A stretch of DNA of 64,000 nt from Kofleriaceae bacterium (GCA_018057825.1 JAGPCY010000015.1:86200-150199), one strand, 5' to 3'; positions 35,772 through 45,711 are shown, counted from the stretch's first letter. The notes: generated by a model not told the origin, from the letters alone. A program made the numbers and translations.

Positions 35772-38012
35772 TCACTGCGCCAGGGTGACCTCGACCCACT
35801 CGAGGAGCAGCGCCTCCATCCGGGCCTTGGCCTCGGCGGCGGCCGGATCGCGGTAGCGATCGCGCTGCTCCTTGGGGTCGGTGGCGAGCTCGTACAGCTC
35901 GGTCCGGCGCTGCGACACGATGTTGATGATCTTCCACGCGCCGTCAGCGGCCACCGCCATCTTCATGTCGTGCTCCCAGCCCGGGTAGGCCAGGAGCTCG
36001 GCGAAGGCCGGCTGGGGCGCCAGGGGCTCACCGCGGATCGCCGGGGCCAGGCTGCGGCCCTGCCACGACGGATCGGGCGCGACCCCGGCCAGGGCGGCCA
36101 CGGTGGGCGCCAGATCGAGGAGCTGCACGATGGCGTCGTCCTGGCGGCCGGGCTGCCCCGGGACCCGGAACGCGAACGGCACCCGGAGCTGCTCGTCGTA
36201 GAGGTTGGTACCGTGGAAGAAGCTCTGACCGGCGAAATTGTGATCGCCGAAAGATTCGCCGTGATCGCTCATCAGGACGACCACGGTGTTGTCGTCGAGG
36301 CCGGTCTTCTCGAGAGCGTCGAGGAGCTCGCCGATCCAGCGGTCGACGAAGGCGATCTCGTAGTCGTAGCGCTGGCCGTGGGCGTTCGAGCCCTTCTCGG
36401 TGATGGGCGGCATGCCCTCGTGCTCGACCCAGCTCGAGTGCGGCTCGAACAGGTGGACGAACATCGCGAAGGGCTGTTCGGGCTTGGCGGCCAGGGCCTC
36501 GAGGCGGGCGATCGCCCGCGGCACGATGCGCGGCGCGGCGACGTCCTTGTTCGACGGGCCGACGTCGAGGGCGCCGTCGTTGTTGAACTCGGCGATGCCC
36601 TGGCCGAAGTTGCGCTCGGGTCGGAAGTAGAAGTGGGAGGTCTCGGCCAGGGTCAGGTAGCCGGCGGCGGCGAGCTGCTCCATCAAGAGGACGTTGGCGT
36701 CGTCGACCCGCGGGTACTTGGCGTTCAGCTTGTCGACCTTGACCAGCGACGGATAGCGCGAGGCCATGAAGCTCGGCATCGAGCGCGGGGTGTTGTTGGC
36801 CTGGGCGTAGGCGCGCTTGAACCAGGTGGCCTGGCCGAGGAAGGCGTCCATCCGCGGCGACACCGACGTGCCGTCGCGCCGGTAGCCCGCGATGCCCAGG
36901 CGATCGACGCGGAGGGTGTCGACCATGATGATGAGGACGTTGGGCCGCGGCCCGGTCGGGGTCGGCGGCGCGGCGGCCACCCCGGCGTCGGGCGCCGGCG
37001 CGGTCGGGTCCGGCCCGGTCGCGGTCGCGTCGGGGGTCGCCGCGGCGCGGTCGCCGCCCTGGCAGTTGTCGTCCTTGCCGTTGCCCGCGATCTCCTTGGC
37101 CGACGGGTTGACCGCGGCGTCGCGGTCGTCGCAGTCGGGGCCGCGGAAGAACGCCGAGAAGCCATCGCCGTCGCGATCCGACAGGCTCTGCAGCACCGTG
37201 ACGAAGGTCCGCGACGCCAGGCCGTGCTCGGTCACCGCCCGCGCCACGCCCGCCGACGGCTGGCCGCGCAGGGTCACCAGGCCCAGGCCCAGGGCCACCG
37301 CCAGGCCGCCGGCGACCAGCCCGGCGCGGGCCGGGATGCGCTGGCGGAGCCCGGTGAGCGGGCCGTAGGCCAGGGCGGCGAGGAGGAGCGTGAGGAGCGG
37401 CAGGAGGGCGACCTGGGCGATCGCGCCCATCGGCAGCGCGTCGTTGTCGAAACCGGCGCTGTAGAGCTTGGCCCGGGCGAAGCCCAGGCTGACCACCGCG
37501 GCCAGGCCGACGGCGATCGGGAACCACGCGATCGGCAGGCGCGGCAGCCGCGCGATCACCGCGGCCGCGACGCGGCTGATCGGCACGATCATCACCCCGG
37601 CGCCGACCGCCAGGAGCATCACCAGCGGGCCCATGACCCGGGCGCCGGCCTCGGGGCGATGGGCCTTGGCGACGATCAGCGTGGTCGCGATCGGCACCGC
37701 GATCGCCAGCGCCAGGCCGACCACCAGGGCGCCGAGCACGACCCCGGTCCACGCGGCGTCGCGAGCGCGATCGGCGCGCAGGGCGCCGACCGCGCCGGGC
37801 CCGAAGGCGGCACGAAACCCGACGGCGACCGCGCCGGCGTAGAGCGCGAAGGCCAGGGCCGGGACCGCCCACAGGCCGACGACGGTGACGATCGCGCCGC
37901 CGCCGGCCGCCAGGCCATCGACGAGCGCGAGGATCAAGCTGGCGACCAGGGCGGCGCCAGCCCCGGACCAGAAGGCGGGCAGGAGCGCGCGATCGCGGGT
38001 GTCGGACGACAT
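35772..38012 (-). CDS. Membrane sulfatase-fold protein with MopE-type metal-binding insert
   Basis: The 746-residue protein has about six N-terminal transmembrane helices (to about 245). A Ca-binding MopE-like motif with [18 protein letters not shown] and an [20 protein letters not shown] tail follows (about 280-325), then an alkaline-phosphatase-superfamily sulfatase domain. That domain has [17 protein letters not shown] for the first metal site and [12 protein letters not shown] for the second. Where true sulfatases have CxPxR and LTA synthases have TLPS, this protein reads RSMPS, so a Ser probably replaces the nucleophile. This favours a phosphotransferase or phosphodiesterase over a formylglycine sulfatase. 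It lies upstream of the Nudix gene. Confidence 0.83.
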   Translation of the reverse strand: MSSDTRDRALLPAFWSGAGAALVASLILALVDGLAAGGGAIVTVVGLWAVPALAFALYAGAVAVGFRAAFGPGAVGALRADRARDAAWTGVVLGALVVGLALAIAVPIATTLIVAKAHRPEAGARVMGPLVMLLAVGAGVMIVPISRVAAAVIARLPRLPIAWFPIAVGLAAVVSLGFARAKLYSAGFDNDALPMGAIAQVALLPLLTLLLAALAYGPLTGLRQRIPARAGLVAGGLAVALGLGLVTLRGQPSAGVARAVTEHGLASRTFVTVLQSLSDRDGDGFSAFFRGPDCDDRDAAVNPSAKEIAGNGKDDNCQGGDRAAATPDATATGPDPTAPAPDAGVAAAPPTPTGPRPNVLIIMVDTLRVDRLGIAGYRRDGTSVSPRMDAFLGQATWFKRAYAQANNTPRSMPSFMASRYPSLVKVDKLNAKYPRVDDANVLLMEQLAAAGYLTLAETSHFYFRPERNFGQGIAEFNNDGALDVGPSNKDVAAPRIVPRAIARLEALAAKPEQPFAMFVHLFEPHSSWVEHEGMPPITEKGSNAHGQRYDYEIAFVDRWIGELLDALEKTGLDDNTVVVLMSDHGESFGDHNFAGQSFFHGTNLYDEQLRVPFAFRVPGQPGRQDDAIVQLLDLAPTVAALAGVAPDPSWQGRSLAPAIRGEPLAPQPAFAELLAYPGWEHDMKMAVAADGAWKIINIVSQRRTELYELATDPKEQRDRYRDPAAAEAKARMEALLLEWVEVTLAQ

Positions 38013-38087
38013 GCGCGAAGCGTTAGCACGTCCGATCGCGGCGACGGGGATCGCCCCGCGCCGACCCGCGCGCGTTCGCGCGGTCGC

Positions 38088-38999
38088 TCAGCCGTGGCGG
38101 CTCTGGGCCAGGGTCAGGGCGGCGTCGCGATCGGGGACCCCGTCCCACGCCCCGAGGGCCTGACACGACAGCGCAGCCGCCGCCGAGGCCAGCTCGATGC
38201 ACCGGGCGAAGGGCAGCTCGCCCAGGAGGCCGGCCACGAAGGCGCCGTGGAACACCGACCCGGCGCCGGTGGCGTCGACGGTCTCGACCGGGTAGCCCGG
38301 GACCTCGACCAGCTCGCCGCCGTGGCGACCGACCGCGCCGGCTGCGCCCAGGGTGACCACGACCGCGCGCGGCCCCCGGCGGACCAGCTCGGCCAGGGCA
38401 CCGTATAGATCGCGGCGCGGCGCCAGCTCGGCCAACATCCGCTCGGAGGTGAGGAGCACGTCGGCGAAGGACACCAGCTCCCCCGAGCCCTCCCGCGGCG
38501 CGGTCAGGTCGATGATGACCGGGATGCCCCGGGCGCGGGCCCGGCGAGCTAGGGCGCACTGCGCCGCCGGGAGCGAGTCGTCGAGCAGCACCGCGCCGGC
38601 GCCGGCCAGCGCGGCGTCGACGTCGATCGGCTGGGTGTCGGGGTCGGGCTCGTCCCCGGTGGCGCGCTGGACCAGGCGCCCGCCGTGGGGATCGACGGTG
38701 ACGATCTCCGCCGCGCTGTCGCCGGGGACCGCGCGGACCAGGGCGACGTCGACGCCGGCCTGGGTCAACGTGGCGCGGACCAGGGCGCCCAGCCCATCGG
38801 TCCCGATCCACCCGGCCAGGCGGCCCTGGCAGCCGAAGGCGGCGGCGGTGGCGACCGCGACCGCGACGCCCGGGCCCGGGGACACCGCGAGGCCGGCCAG
38901 CTCGGCGGCGTCGCCGGAGGTCGCGTCCGGGACGCGGTGGGCGAGGGCGGCGATCGAGACGCCCAGGCGCCCGACCCCGACCACGATCGGGCGGGTCAC
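38088..38999 (-). CDS. PfkB-family protein with Ser in place of the catalytic Asp
   Basis: The 303-residue protein follows the ribokinase/PfkB fold: an N-terminal glycine pair in VGVGRLGVS, GWIGTDGLG, and LLTSERMLAEL. The C-terminal signature reads VDATGAGSVFHGAF. In active members this motif is DTxGAGDxF, where the last Asp is the base that activates the sugar hydroxyl; here residue 248 is Ser (codon TCG on the minus strand). The anion-hole glycines are retained. It may be a pseudokinase or binding protein, or use another base. It is a single gene divergent from the ECF sigma gene. Confidence 0.78.
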   Translation of the reverse strand: MTRPIVVGVGRLGVSIAALAHRVPDATSGDAAELAGLAVSPGPGVAVAVATAAAFGCQGRLAGWIGTDGLGALVRATLTQAGVDVALVRAVPGDSAAEIVTVDPHGGRLVQRATGDEPDPDTQPIDVDAALAGAGAVLLDDSLPAAQCALARRARARGIPVIIDLTAPREGSGELVSFADVLLTSERMLAELAPRRDLYGALAELVRRGPRAVVVTLGAAGAVGRHGGELVEVPGYPVETVDATGAGSVFHGAFVAGLLGELPFARCIELASAAAALSCQALGAWDGVPDRDAALTLAQSRHG

Positions 39000-39063
39000 G
39001 GGCCGGCTCCGGTGCGCGAGATCACACCTAACGGTACCAGGACCCGCGGTGGGGCGGTGTGGC

Positions 39064-39092
39064 TCGACCGGTCGATCCCCGCGTTGTAGCTT
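39064..39092 (+). promoter_or_regulatory. Promoter TCGACC-N17-TAGCTT, leaderless
   Basis: TCGACC (39064-39069) and TAGCTT (39087-39092) are 17 nt apart; the GTG at 39099 follows after 6 nt. Confidence 0.5.
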
Positions 39093-39098
39093 GGCGCG

Positions 39099-39788
39099 GT
39101 GGGCGACACCCCCAGGCAACCCCCCGCGGCCGCCGCCGGTCCAACCGACGATCCGCGCCGCGAGGACCCTGTGGCCCAGTCCGCCGTCACCGACATCCCC
39201 CGTCCCCGCGACGCCACCGTCGGCGCCGCCACCGACGACGCCGCGTTGATCGCGGCCTGCCGCCGGGGCGAGGCCCGGGCGATGGAGACGCTCTACCACC
39301 AGCACAAGCGCCGGGTCTTCGGGCTGTGCCATCGCATCGTCGGCGCCGCCGACGCCGAGGAGGTGGCCCAGGAGGTCTTCGTCCGGGTCTTCCGCGGCCT
39401 GGCCGGCTTCCGCGGCGACGCCCAGCTCAGCACCTGGGTCTACCGCCTGGCGGTCAACTGCGCGCTGACCCACGCCGCCAAGCACAAGCGCCGCAGCGAG
39501 GTCAGCGACGACGCCCTCGAGGCCGTGCCGGGCCCGACCCCGGTCTTGCGCGATCCGCGGCTGTCGCGGCGGGTCGAGGCGGCGATGGCCGAGCTGCCGG
39601 CCGGCTACCGCGCGATCCTCGTCCTCCACGACATCGAGGGCCTGTCCCACGAGGAGTGCGCGGCGATCCTCGACTGTCGGGTTGGCACGTCGAAGTCGCA
39701 GCTCCACAAGGCGCGCGCCAAGATGCGCGACCTGCTCGGCCCGGCCCTGGCGGCCGAGCGCCACGGCCGCGATCCGGAGGTGGCGTGA
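39099..39788 (+). CDS. ECF sigma factor (RpoE-like)
   Basis: The 229-residue protein has a Pro/Ala-rich N-terminal extension of about 45 residues, sigma region 2 (AMETLYHQHKRRVFGLCHRIVGAADAEEVAQEVFVRVFRG), and region 4 with ELPAGYRAILVLHDIEGLSHEECAAILDCRVGTSKSQLHKAR. It is followed in 4-bp overlap by a zinc-binding anti-sigma gene and then by a DUF4097 gene, a common three-gene envelope-response module. The GTG start is supported by the promoter. Confidence 0.93.
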   Translation: MGDTPRQPPAAAAGPTDDPRREDPVAQSAVTDIPRPRDATVGAATDDAALIAACRRGEARAMETLYHQHKRRVFGLCHRIVGAADAEEVAQEVFVRVFRGLAGFRGDAQLSTWVYRLAVNCALTHAAKHKRRSEVSDDALEAVPGPTPVLRDPRLSRRVEAAMAELPAGYRAILVLHDIEGLSHEECAAILDCRVGTSKSQLHKARAKMRDLLGPALAAERHGRDPEVA

Positions 39789-40510
39789 CCTGCCGCGAGC
39801 TGACCGAGCTGGTGGTGGCGTACCTCGACGGCGAGCTGCCGCCCGAGCGCGCCACCGAGTGCCGCGGTCACCTGCGGGTGTGCGCGGCGTGTCGGTCGCT
39901 GGCCGATCAGCACGCGCGCCTGCGCGACGCCCTGGTCGAGCTGCCCGCGGTCGAGCCGCCGCCGGCCCTGTGGGCCCAGATCAACGCTCGGCTGGGCGCC
40001 GAGGAGATCGCCGCCAGCGAGCGCCCGGCCTGGCGCCGCGCGCTGGCGCGCTGGGCCAGCGGGCTCCGTCCGATCGCGACCCCGGCCGCCCTGGCGCTGT
40101 CGGCGGGGGCGGTCGCCCTGGGGGTCGTCCACCTGCGGGGCTCGTCGGGGACGGGCACCGCGGCCCTGACCGACGTCGCGGCGCGCGCGACCCCGGCGCC
40201 GACCCCGGTCCCGGTCGAGCCGCCGCCGGTCGTGGTGGCGGTCGGGCGCGACGCCCTCGACGAGGCCGCCGATCGCGACGGCGCCGCCGACGCGCGGTTC
40301 CGCGCGGTCACCGCCGACCTCCTGGCCCTGGCGCGCGCCGAGGCGGCGGCCTGGCCGGCCAGCCGGGCCAAGCGCTTCGCCCGCGACGTCGAGCGGCGCG
40401 AGCAGGCGGTCCTCGCCGCGGCCCCCGGCCGCGACCGCGAGCGGGCGTGGCACGAGTTGACCAGCTTCCTCGAGCGCGCCGCCCTGGGCGAGCAGGTGGC
40501 GTCGCGATGA
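39785..40510 (+). CDS. Zinc-binding anti-sigma factor
   Basis: The 241-residue protein begins with a zf-HC2 anti-sigma domain: C3, then H and two cysteines in ECRGHLRVCAACRSL (HxxxCxxC). A membrane helix (about 98-118) follows, then a periplasmic part with a Pro/Val linker and a charged helical domain. It should bind the ECF sigma factor at the inner membrane and release it on an envelope signal. GTG overlaps the sigma stop by 4 bp. Confidence 0.9.
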   Translation: MTCRELTELVVAYLDGELPPERATECRGHLRVCAACRSLADQHARLRDALVELPAVEPPPALWAQINARLGAEEIAASERPAWRRALARWASGLRPIATPAALALSAGAVALGVVHLRGSSGTGTAALTDVAARATPAPTPVPVEPPPVVVAVGRDALDEAADRDGAADARFRAVTADLLALARAEAAAWPASRAKRFARDVERREQAVLAAAPGRDRERAWHELTSFLERAALGEQVASR

Positions 40511-41481
40511 CCGCGGCGGGCGCGATGACGGCGGCGCGCTGGCTGACCGTGGTGGGCCTCGCGCTCGGCGCGCTGGGTGGGCCCGCCCGAGCCGACGACG
40601 GCACCGACGACGACGGCGACGGAGCGGTGGTCGAGCACGCCCAGCTCGTGATCGCGCCGGGGGCTCGGCCGATCGGGGCGGTGTCGGTCGACAACCCGCT
40701 CGGCGACGTCACGATCGTCGGCTACGACGGCGACTCGGTCTCGGTCGAGACGGTCAAGCACGCGCCCGACGCCCGCACGCTCGAGCGGCTGCGGGTCACG
40801 GTCGTGCCGGCCCCCGACGGCGCGGTCCGGTTGTCGACCGCGGTCCTGGCCCGCGGCGATCGGCCGCCGGTGGCCCTGGCGAGCGTGCGCATCGACGTCA
40901 CGGTCCGGGTCCCGCACGCGGTCGCGGTCAGCGGCCGCGTCGTGGCCGGCCGGCTCGCGGTCTCGAACCTCGACGCCGGCGCCGAGCTCGACGCCAGCGC
41001 CGGCCCGATCTCGGTGCGCAACGTCGCCGGCGCGGTGAGCGCGCGCTCGCTGGCCGGCAGCCAGCGGTTCGAGGAGGTCTTCGGCTCCCTCGACAGCCAC
41101 GCGATCGACGGCGATCTGGCCTTCGACACGGTGCGCGGGGCCCGCCTGCGCGCCCAGGCCTACGCCGGCCGGGTCGACGGTCGGCGGGTCGCGAGCCGCG
41201 AGGTGGTGATCACGACCGTCGACGGCGACGTCGCCCTCGAGGCGACCACCCAGGCCGGCGGCCGCCTGTCCGTGGCCAGCGTGCGCGGCGACGTCGCCGT
41301 GACGCTCGCGGGCGAGCCCCAGGCGCGGGTCCGGGTCCGGGCCGGAGGCACGCTGCGCGCGCCCGGCGCGAGCCCAGGCGAGGACGGCTGGTCGGAGCTC
41401 GGGTTCGGCGCCCAGCGCCAGGCCGCGGCGGTCCGGGTGTCGTCGCGGTTCGGCGACGTGTCTTTCGGCTTGCTGCAGTAG
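40507..41481 (+). CDS. Exported DUF4097-type beta-helix protein
   Basis: The 324-residue product has a signal peptide (to about residue 31). The rest is a repetitive beta-strand domain of the DUF4097 type, with IGAVSVDNPLGDVTIVGYDGD near the start and later turns such as GPISVRNVAGAVSARSL, VVITTVDGDVALE and LSVASVRGDVAVTL. Such proteins are often encoded with sigma/anti-sigma pairs and may be sensors or targets of the response. The ATG overlaps the anti-sigma stop by 4 bp. Confidence 0.85.
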   Translation: MTAAGAMTAARWLTVVGLALGALGGPARADDGTDDDGDGAVVEHAQLVIAPGARPIGAVSVDNPLGDVTIVGYDGDSVSVETVKHAPDARTLERLRVTVVPAPDGAVRLSTAVLARGDRPPVALASVRIDVTVRVPHAVAVSGRVVAGRLAVSNLDAGAELDASAGPISVRNVAGAVSARSLAGSQRFEEVFGSLDSHAIDGDLAFDTVRGARLRAQAYAGRVDGRRVASREVVITTVDGDVALEATTQAGGRLSVASVRGDVAVTLAGEPQARVRVRAGGTLRAPGASPGEDGWSELGFGAQRQAAAVRVSSRFGDVSFGLLQ

Positions 41482-41525
41482 CGCGCTCGATCCTCGACGG
41501 GGCGGTCCACGCCTCGGTCCGCCGC

Positions 41526-41554
41526 TTGACCGCTCGCGAGGTCGCCGCCATGCT
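41526..41554 (+). promoter_or_regulatory. Promoter TTGACC-N17-CATGCT, leaderless
   Basis: TTGACC (41526-41531) and CATGCT (41549-41554) are 17 nt apart and the GTG at 41561 follows after 6 nt. Confidence 0.6.
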
Positions 41555-41560
41555 GCCGCG

Positions 41561-42172
41561 GTGACCGAGCCCGCCAGCACCATCCGCGAGTTCGCCGACC
41601 AGGCGGTGGCCTACGTCGAGCGCGCCCTCGGGGTCGCGCCGGCCTACGACAGCGACACCCTGCCGCTCGTCGACCACTACCTGCGCTCGGTGCCGCTCGA
41701 GCAGGCGGCCACCGTCGAGCTGGTGATCACCACCGCGGCGGCGTACTTCGGCGAGGTGGTGCGCCACCACCTGGGCGGGCGCTGGGAGGATCTCGATCAG
41801 GCGCCGGCGGCGTGGCGGTTCGTGCTCCCGACCGGGCTCCGCTTCGCCCCGGCGGGCTACGTCGCGGCGGCGATCGCCCAGCGCGAGCCCGGCGAGTTCG
41901 AGGCCGGCCTCGAGGCGCCCAACCGCTTGCGCGGCTACGTCGAGGCGGCGCTGGCGCGCATGAGCCCGGTCAGCGAGGACGAGTACTACTCGCTGTGCGG
42001 ACGGCTCGACACCCTCGAGCACGTCCACGAGGTGCTGCTCACGGTCGCGGCCCAGCTCGCCGGCGAGCAGGTGCCGGCGGCCGACGACGGCGAGGGCGAC
42101 GGCGAGGGCGACGGCGACGGCGACCCCGAGCCCGACCCGCCGGTCTCCGCCGAGCCGCCGCTGGTCAACTGA
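41561..42172 (+). CDS. Conserved-looking protein of unknown function with acidic tail
   Basis: The 203-residue protein has a globular part (1 to about 165) containing VELVITTAAAYFGEVVRHHLGGRW and ends in a Gly/Asp/Glu-rich tail with GEGDGEGDGDGD. There is no signal peptide. The segment around YFGEVVRHHLGGRW recalls DUF3806-like domains, but the match is not strong enough to name. The GTG start is supported by the promoter. Confidence 0.6.
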   Translation: MTEPASTIREFADQAVAYVERALGVAPAYDSDTLPLVDHYLRSVPLEQAATVELVITTAAAYFGEVVRHHLGGRWEDLDQAPAAWRFVLPTGLRFAPAGYVAAAIAQREPGEFEAGLEAPNRLRGYVEAALARMSPVSEDEYYSLCGRLDTLEHVHEVLLTVAAQLAGEQVPAADDGEGDGEGDGDGDPEPDPPVSAEPPLVN

Positions 42173-42256
42173 TCCGGGTCGCGCGGCGGCAGCCCGCGCG
42201 GGCGATCGCGCCGAGCCGCGATCGAACCCGCCGTGGCTTCGTGTTATCTGGTCGCC

Positions 42257-44935
42257 ATGTCGTCTCGAGGGCGCGACCTCGTCTCTCCATCCGCGACCTA
42301 CCGCGGCGCCGCCGGGCAGACCCGGACCCGCGCGATCCACGTGACCCTGCCCGGTGGCGAGCTTGCGAGCGCCACCGTGTACGAGGCGGTCGATGCCCGC
42401 GCCAACCCCGAGCTGGCGGAGCGCCTGCGCCGCGGCGAGCTCAACCGCGTCCACACCGCCGACGGCGAGGTCGCGATCGCGACCCCGGTGGTCTTCCACG
42501 ATCCCGAGGCCGGGATCTACGCGGTGGTCGCGGCGGAAGGTGACCGCCACCGCGAGCTCGAGCTGCGGGCCGCGGCCTTCGCCGAGCTGGCGCGGGATCC
42601 GGCGGTCGCGGTGCCGCGCTACGTCCGCGATCTGGCGGTGGTGTTCGGCCCGGCCGAGCTGGCCGCGCTCCTCGACGAGCGGATCGCCGGCCCGGCCCGC
42701 CGGCGCGAGGCCGCGGCCCAGCTCGAGCGCGACGCCGCGGCGCTGACCGAGCGTCGCGCGGCCCTGGCCGAGCGCGAGGCCAGCCTCGATCGACGCGCCC
42801 GCGAGCTCGAGGCCCGCCAGGCCGATCTCGAGGCCGCTGGCGCCGAGGCCGCGCGGCGCCTCGTCGAGGCCGATCGCGACGCCACCCGGCTCCGCGCCGA
42901 GGCCGAGCGCGACGCCGCCCGGATCCGGCTCGACGCCGAGCGCGAGGCCGCCCGGATCCGCGACGAGCGACGCGCGCCGGCGCCGACCCCGGCGCCCGAG
43001 CCGGTGACCACCCCGGTCGCGGCGCTGGCCGAGCCGCGCCCCGAGGAGGCGACCAGCCCTTTCGAGCTGCTGTCCGAGGCCGACGCGCCGGCCCTGCCGA
43101 CCAGCGCCGATCCGGTCACCACCGTCACCGCCGACGCGCCGCGCCCGGGCGCCGACGGCTGGCTGGCCGGCTTCGTCCGCGGCTCGGCCCCGGCCGCCTT
43201 CACCCTCGACGGCGACCGCGCCCGGGTCGCGCTGCGCGCGAGCGGCGCGAGCGGCGCCGCCCTGGCGACCAGCCCGCTCGACGTGCGCCTCCTGGTCCAT
43301 CGGCTGCCCGAGTACGGCGTCCTCGTCTTGCTCCTCGGCACCCCGGCCGCCCTGCGCGGCGTCGGGCCGGCCCATCGGGCGATGGTGCCCCTCGACGTCG
43401 CCGCCGACCTCGACCGCCGGTTCCTGGCCCAGCTCGAGCGCGAGTTCGTGCTCGAGGTCGACGTCGTGGTCGACGGACGTCCGGCGCGCCGAGCCCGGCT
43501 CAAGGCGCCGCTGTCCGAGAACGTCGGCTACGCGGTGCGGGCGGCCTCGGACCACGTCCGGCCGCTCGGCGCCAGCGCCAGCTTCGCGCGCGGCCTGGTC
43601 GCGCTGGGCAGCGCCGGCACCGATCTGCTCGGCGGCAGCCATCCCGAGCACGCCGAGTTCCGCGTCGACAAGCTCGAGCCGCTGGCCACCGCCAACCAGG
43701 TCCGCCGCGCCCTGGCGATCGCCCGCCGGTTCTCGAAGCCGGCCCGCGAGGACTACCTGGTGTGCGTGCGCGGCTTCCCGTTGCCGCGCTGGCGCGAGCT
43801 GCGCCACGCGGTCCTGGCCCGGGCGGTCGAGCTCGGGCTGTGGATGGGCCCCGAGCTGGCCCAGGCCGCGGTGTCCGAGGGCCTGGCGCGATCGCGCAAG
43901 GACCTGGTCGTCAAGCTCGAGGCCGGCTTCGCCGCGCTCCTGGGCCGCGCCGACGCCAACGACCTCGACACCGACGCGATCGATGACAACCGCCAGGCCC
44001 TCGCGGTCGAGGCCTCGGCTCTGGGCATCGCCCCGCAGTCGGCCGAGGCCGAGCCGCAGGTGTCCGGCATGATCAGCGCCAAGCCGCCGTCGGCCGCGTC
44101 GCTGCGCCAGCTCGGGGTCGCCGAGCTGCTGCGCCTCCTCGACGATCGCGAGCGTCGGCTGGCCGCGGCCCTCGAGCTGTGCGAGCGCGGCGAGGGCGCG
44201 GCGGTGCGCGCGATCATGAACGCGGTCCGGCGCATGAGCCGCGGCGACGCGGTCCGGGTGCTGGGCGCGATGGTCCGGCTCGGCCCGGCGGCCGCGCCGA
44301 CCTTGACCGCCGGCCTGGCCAGCTCGAAGGCGTTCCTCCGCCACGGCTGCGCCCTGGCGCTGGCGCTCCTGCGCACCGAGGCCGGCACCGAGGCCGTGGT
44401 CGACGCGCTCCTCGGCGAGCCGACCGAGATCTGGCGCGAGATCGCCCGCGCGGTCGGCCACGTCGGCCCGCCGGCGCTCATGCCGCTCGCGGCGCGCCTG
44501 GGTCGGCTGGGCGATCGCGCCACCGCCAGCGATCGCGAGCGCATCGCCTGGGCCATGGCCCACGTCGGCGTGCGCGGCGGCAAGGCCGCGGTCGCGACCC
44601 TGGCGGCCGGGCAGAGCGCGGTTGCGCCGGTGGCGCGCATGGCCCTCGAGCGGATCGAGCCGGCGGCGTCCGACGACATCTCGGCCCGGGCCCCGGCCCG
44701 CGAGGTCACGGTCAACCGCGCCTTCTCGCGCCGGTTCTTCGAGGCCCTCGAGCGCGGCCTGCCCGAGCTCGGCAAGGGCGAGCTGGCCGCCCTCGACATC
44801 TCCCAGCCGATGGAGCTGCTCGACGACGACGATCTCCTGGTCGATCCCGAGGACGAGCGGGCGGCCGAGCCCGAGAGCGAGGCCGGGTCCGACCTCGACG
44901 CCGAACTCGACGAGAGCGATCTGGTCGACGACTGA
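42257..44935 (+). CDS. Large coiled-coil and HEAT-repeat protein of unknown function
   Basis: The 892-residue protein has an N-terminal domain (1 to about 145). A long Ala/Glu/Arg coiled coil follows (about 145-245), with repeated ERDAARIRLDAEREAARIR heptads, then a Pro-rich linker. A middle globular region (300 to about 600) includes FSKPAREDYLVCVRGFPLPRW. HEAT-like helical repeats lie at about 640-790 and an acidic tail of about 40 residues ends the protein. It has no signal or membrane segment. The ATG at 42257 is preferred over 42233 because TTATCT lies 7 nt before it. I do not recognise a family. Confidence 0.7.
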   Translation: MSSRGRDLVSPSATYRGAAGQTRTRAIHVTLPGGELASATVYEAVDARANPELAERLRRGELNRVHTADGEVAIATPVVFHDPEAGIYAVVAAEGDRHRELELRAAAFAELARDPAVAVPRYVRDLAVVFGPAELAALLDERIAGPARRREAAAQLERDAAALTERRAALAEREASLDRRARELEARQADLEAAGAEAARRLVEADRDATRLRAEAERDAARIRLDAEREAARIRDERRAPAPTPAPEPVTTPVAALAEPRPEEATSPFELLSEADAPALPTSADPVTTVTADAPRPGADGWLAGFVRGSAPAAFTLDGDRARVALRASGASGAALATSPLDVRLLVHRLPEYGVLVLLLGTPAALRGVGPAHRAMVPLDVAADLDRRFLAQLEREFVLEVDVVVDGRPARRARLKAPLSENVGYAVRAASDHVRPLGASASFARGLVALGSAGTDLLGGSHPEHAEFRVDKLEPLATANQVRRALAIARRFSKPAREDYLVCVRGFPLPRWRELRHAVLARAVELGLWMGPELAQAAVSEGLARSRKDLVVKLEAGFAALLGRADANDLDTDAIDDNRQALAVEASALGIAPQSAEAEPQVSGMISAKPPSAASLRQLGVAELLRLLDDRERRLAAALELCERGEGAAVRAIMNAVRRMSRGDAVRVLGAMVRLGPAAAPTLTAGLASSKAFLRHGCALALALLRTEAGTEAVVDALLGEPTEIWREIARAVGHVGPPALMPLAARLGRLGDRATASDRERIAWAMAHVGVRGGKAAVATLAAGQSAVAPVARMALERIEPAASDDISARAPAREVTVNRAFSRRFFEALERGLPELGKGELAALDISQPMELLDDDDLLVDPEDERAAEPESEAGSDLDAELDESDLVDD

Positions 44936-44979
44936 ACTCCACCTCGGCCAAAACCGAGTATGCTCAAGCCCTCGCCCGC

Positions 44980-45711
44980 ATGCGGATCGGCATCTTCAGC
45001 GACGTGCACGCCAACATCGAGGCCCTGACCGCGGTCCTCGAGGCGTTTCGTGCCGAGCGCATCGACCAGTACGTGTGCATCGGTGACACCGTCGGCTACG
45101 GCGCCTCGCCCAACGAGTGCTGCGACGCGATCCGCAACCTGGCCAAGTTCACGATCCTCGGCAACCACGACGCCGCGGTGGCCGGGCGGATGGACTACTC
45201 GTACTACTACGACGCCGCCCGCCAGGCCCTCGACGCCCACGCTCGGGTGCTGACCGCCGACAACATGGCGTGGTTGAAGAGCCTGCCCTACGAGGTCCGC
45301 GAGGGCGAGGTCACCTTCTGCCATGGCTCGCCGGTCAACCTCGAGGAGTTCGAGTACATCTTCTCGACCGAGCAGGCGGCCCGCTGCCTCGAGATCTGGG
45401 ACGACCTGGCGACCGTGACCTTCATCGGCCACTCGCACCTGTGCAAGTCGTTCGCGCTGTCGAAGGACGACGTGTTCGAGGTCGTGGCGCAGAAGTTCAC
45501 GATCCGCCCGGACCATCGCTACATCATCAGCGTCGGTTCGGTCGGTCAGCCGCGCGACTACGACAACCGCGCCAGCTACACGATCTACGACACCGACGAG
45601 AAGATCTTCGAGTTCAAGCGGGTGGCCTACGACATCGAGGCCGCAGCGCAGAAGATCTTCGCCAGCGACCTCGAGCGGAACTTCGGCAACCGGCTGTTCC
45701 TCGGCGTGTGA
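44980..45711 (+). CDS. YfcE/MJ0936-type metallophosphoesterase
   Basis: The 243-residue protein is a single calcineurin-like phosphoesterase domain with the motifs IFSDVHANIEAL, CIGDTVGYG, ILGNHDAAV, CHGSP and FIGHSHLCK, all metal ligands in place. It resembles cytoplasmic phosphodiesterases of the YfcE group. The 44-bp gap after the previous gene contains TATGCT, which would give a short leader. The substrate is unknown. Confidence 0.9.
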   Translation: MRIGIFSDVHANIEALTAVLEAFRAERIDQYVCIGDTVGYGASPNECCDAIRNLAKFTILGNHDAAVAGRMDYSYYYDAARQALDAHARVLTADNMAWLKSLPYEVREGEVTFCHGSPVNLEEFEYIFSTEQAARCLEIWDDLATVTFIGHSHLCKSFALSKDDVFEVVAQKFTIRPDHRYIISVGSVGQPRDYDNRASYTIYDTDEKIFEFKRVAYDIEAAAQKIFASDLERNFGNRLFLGV

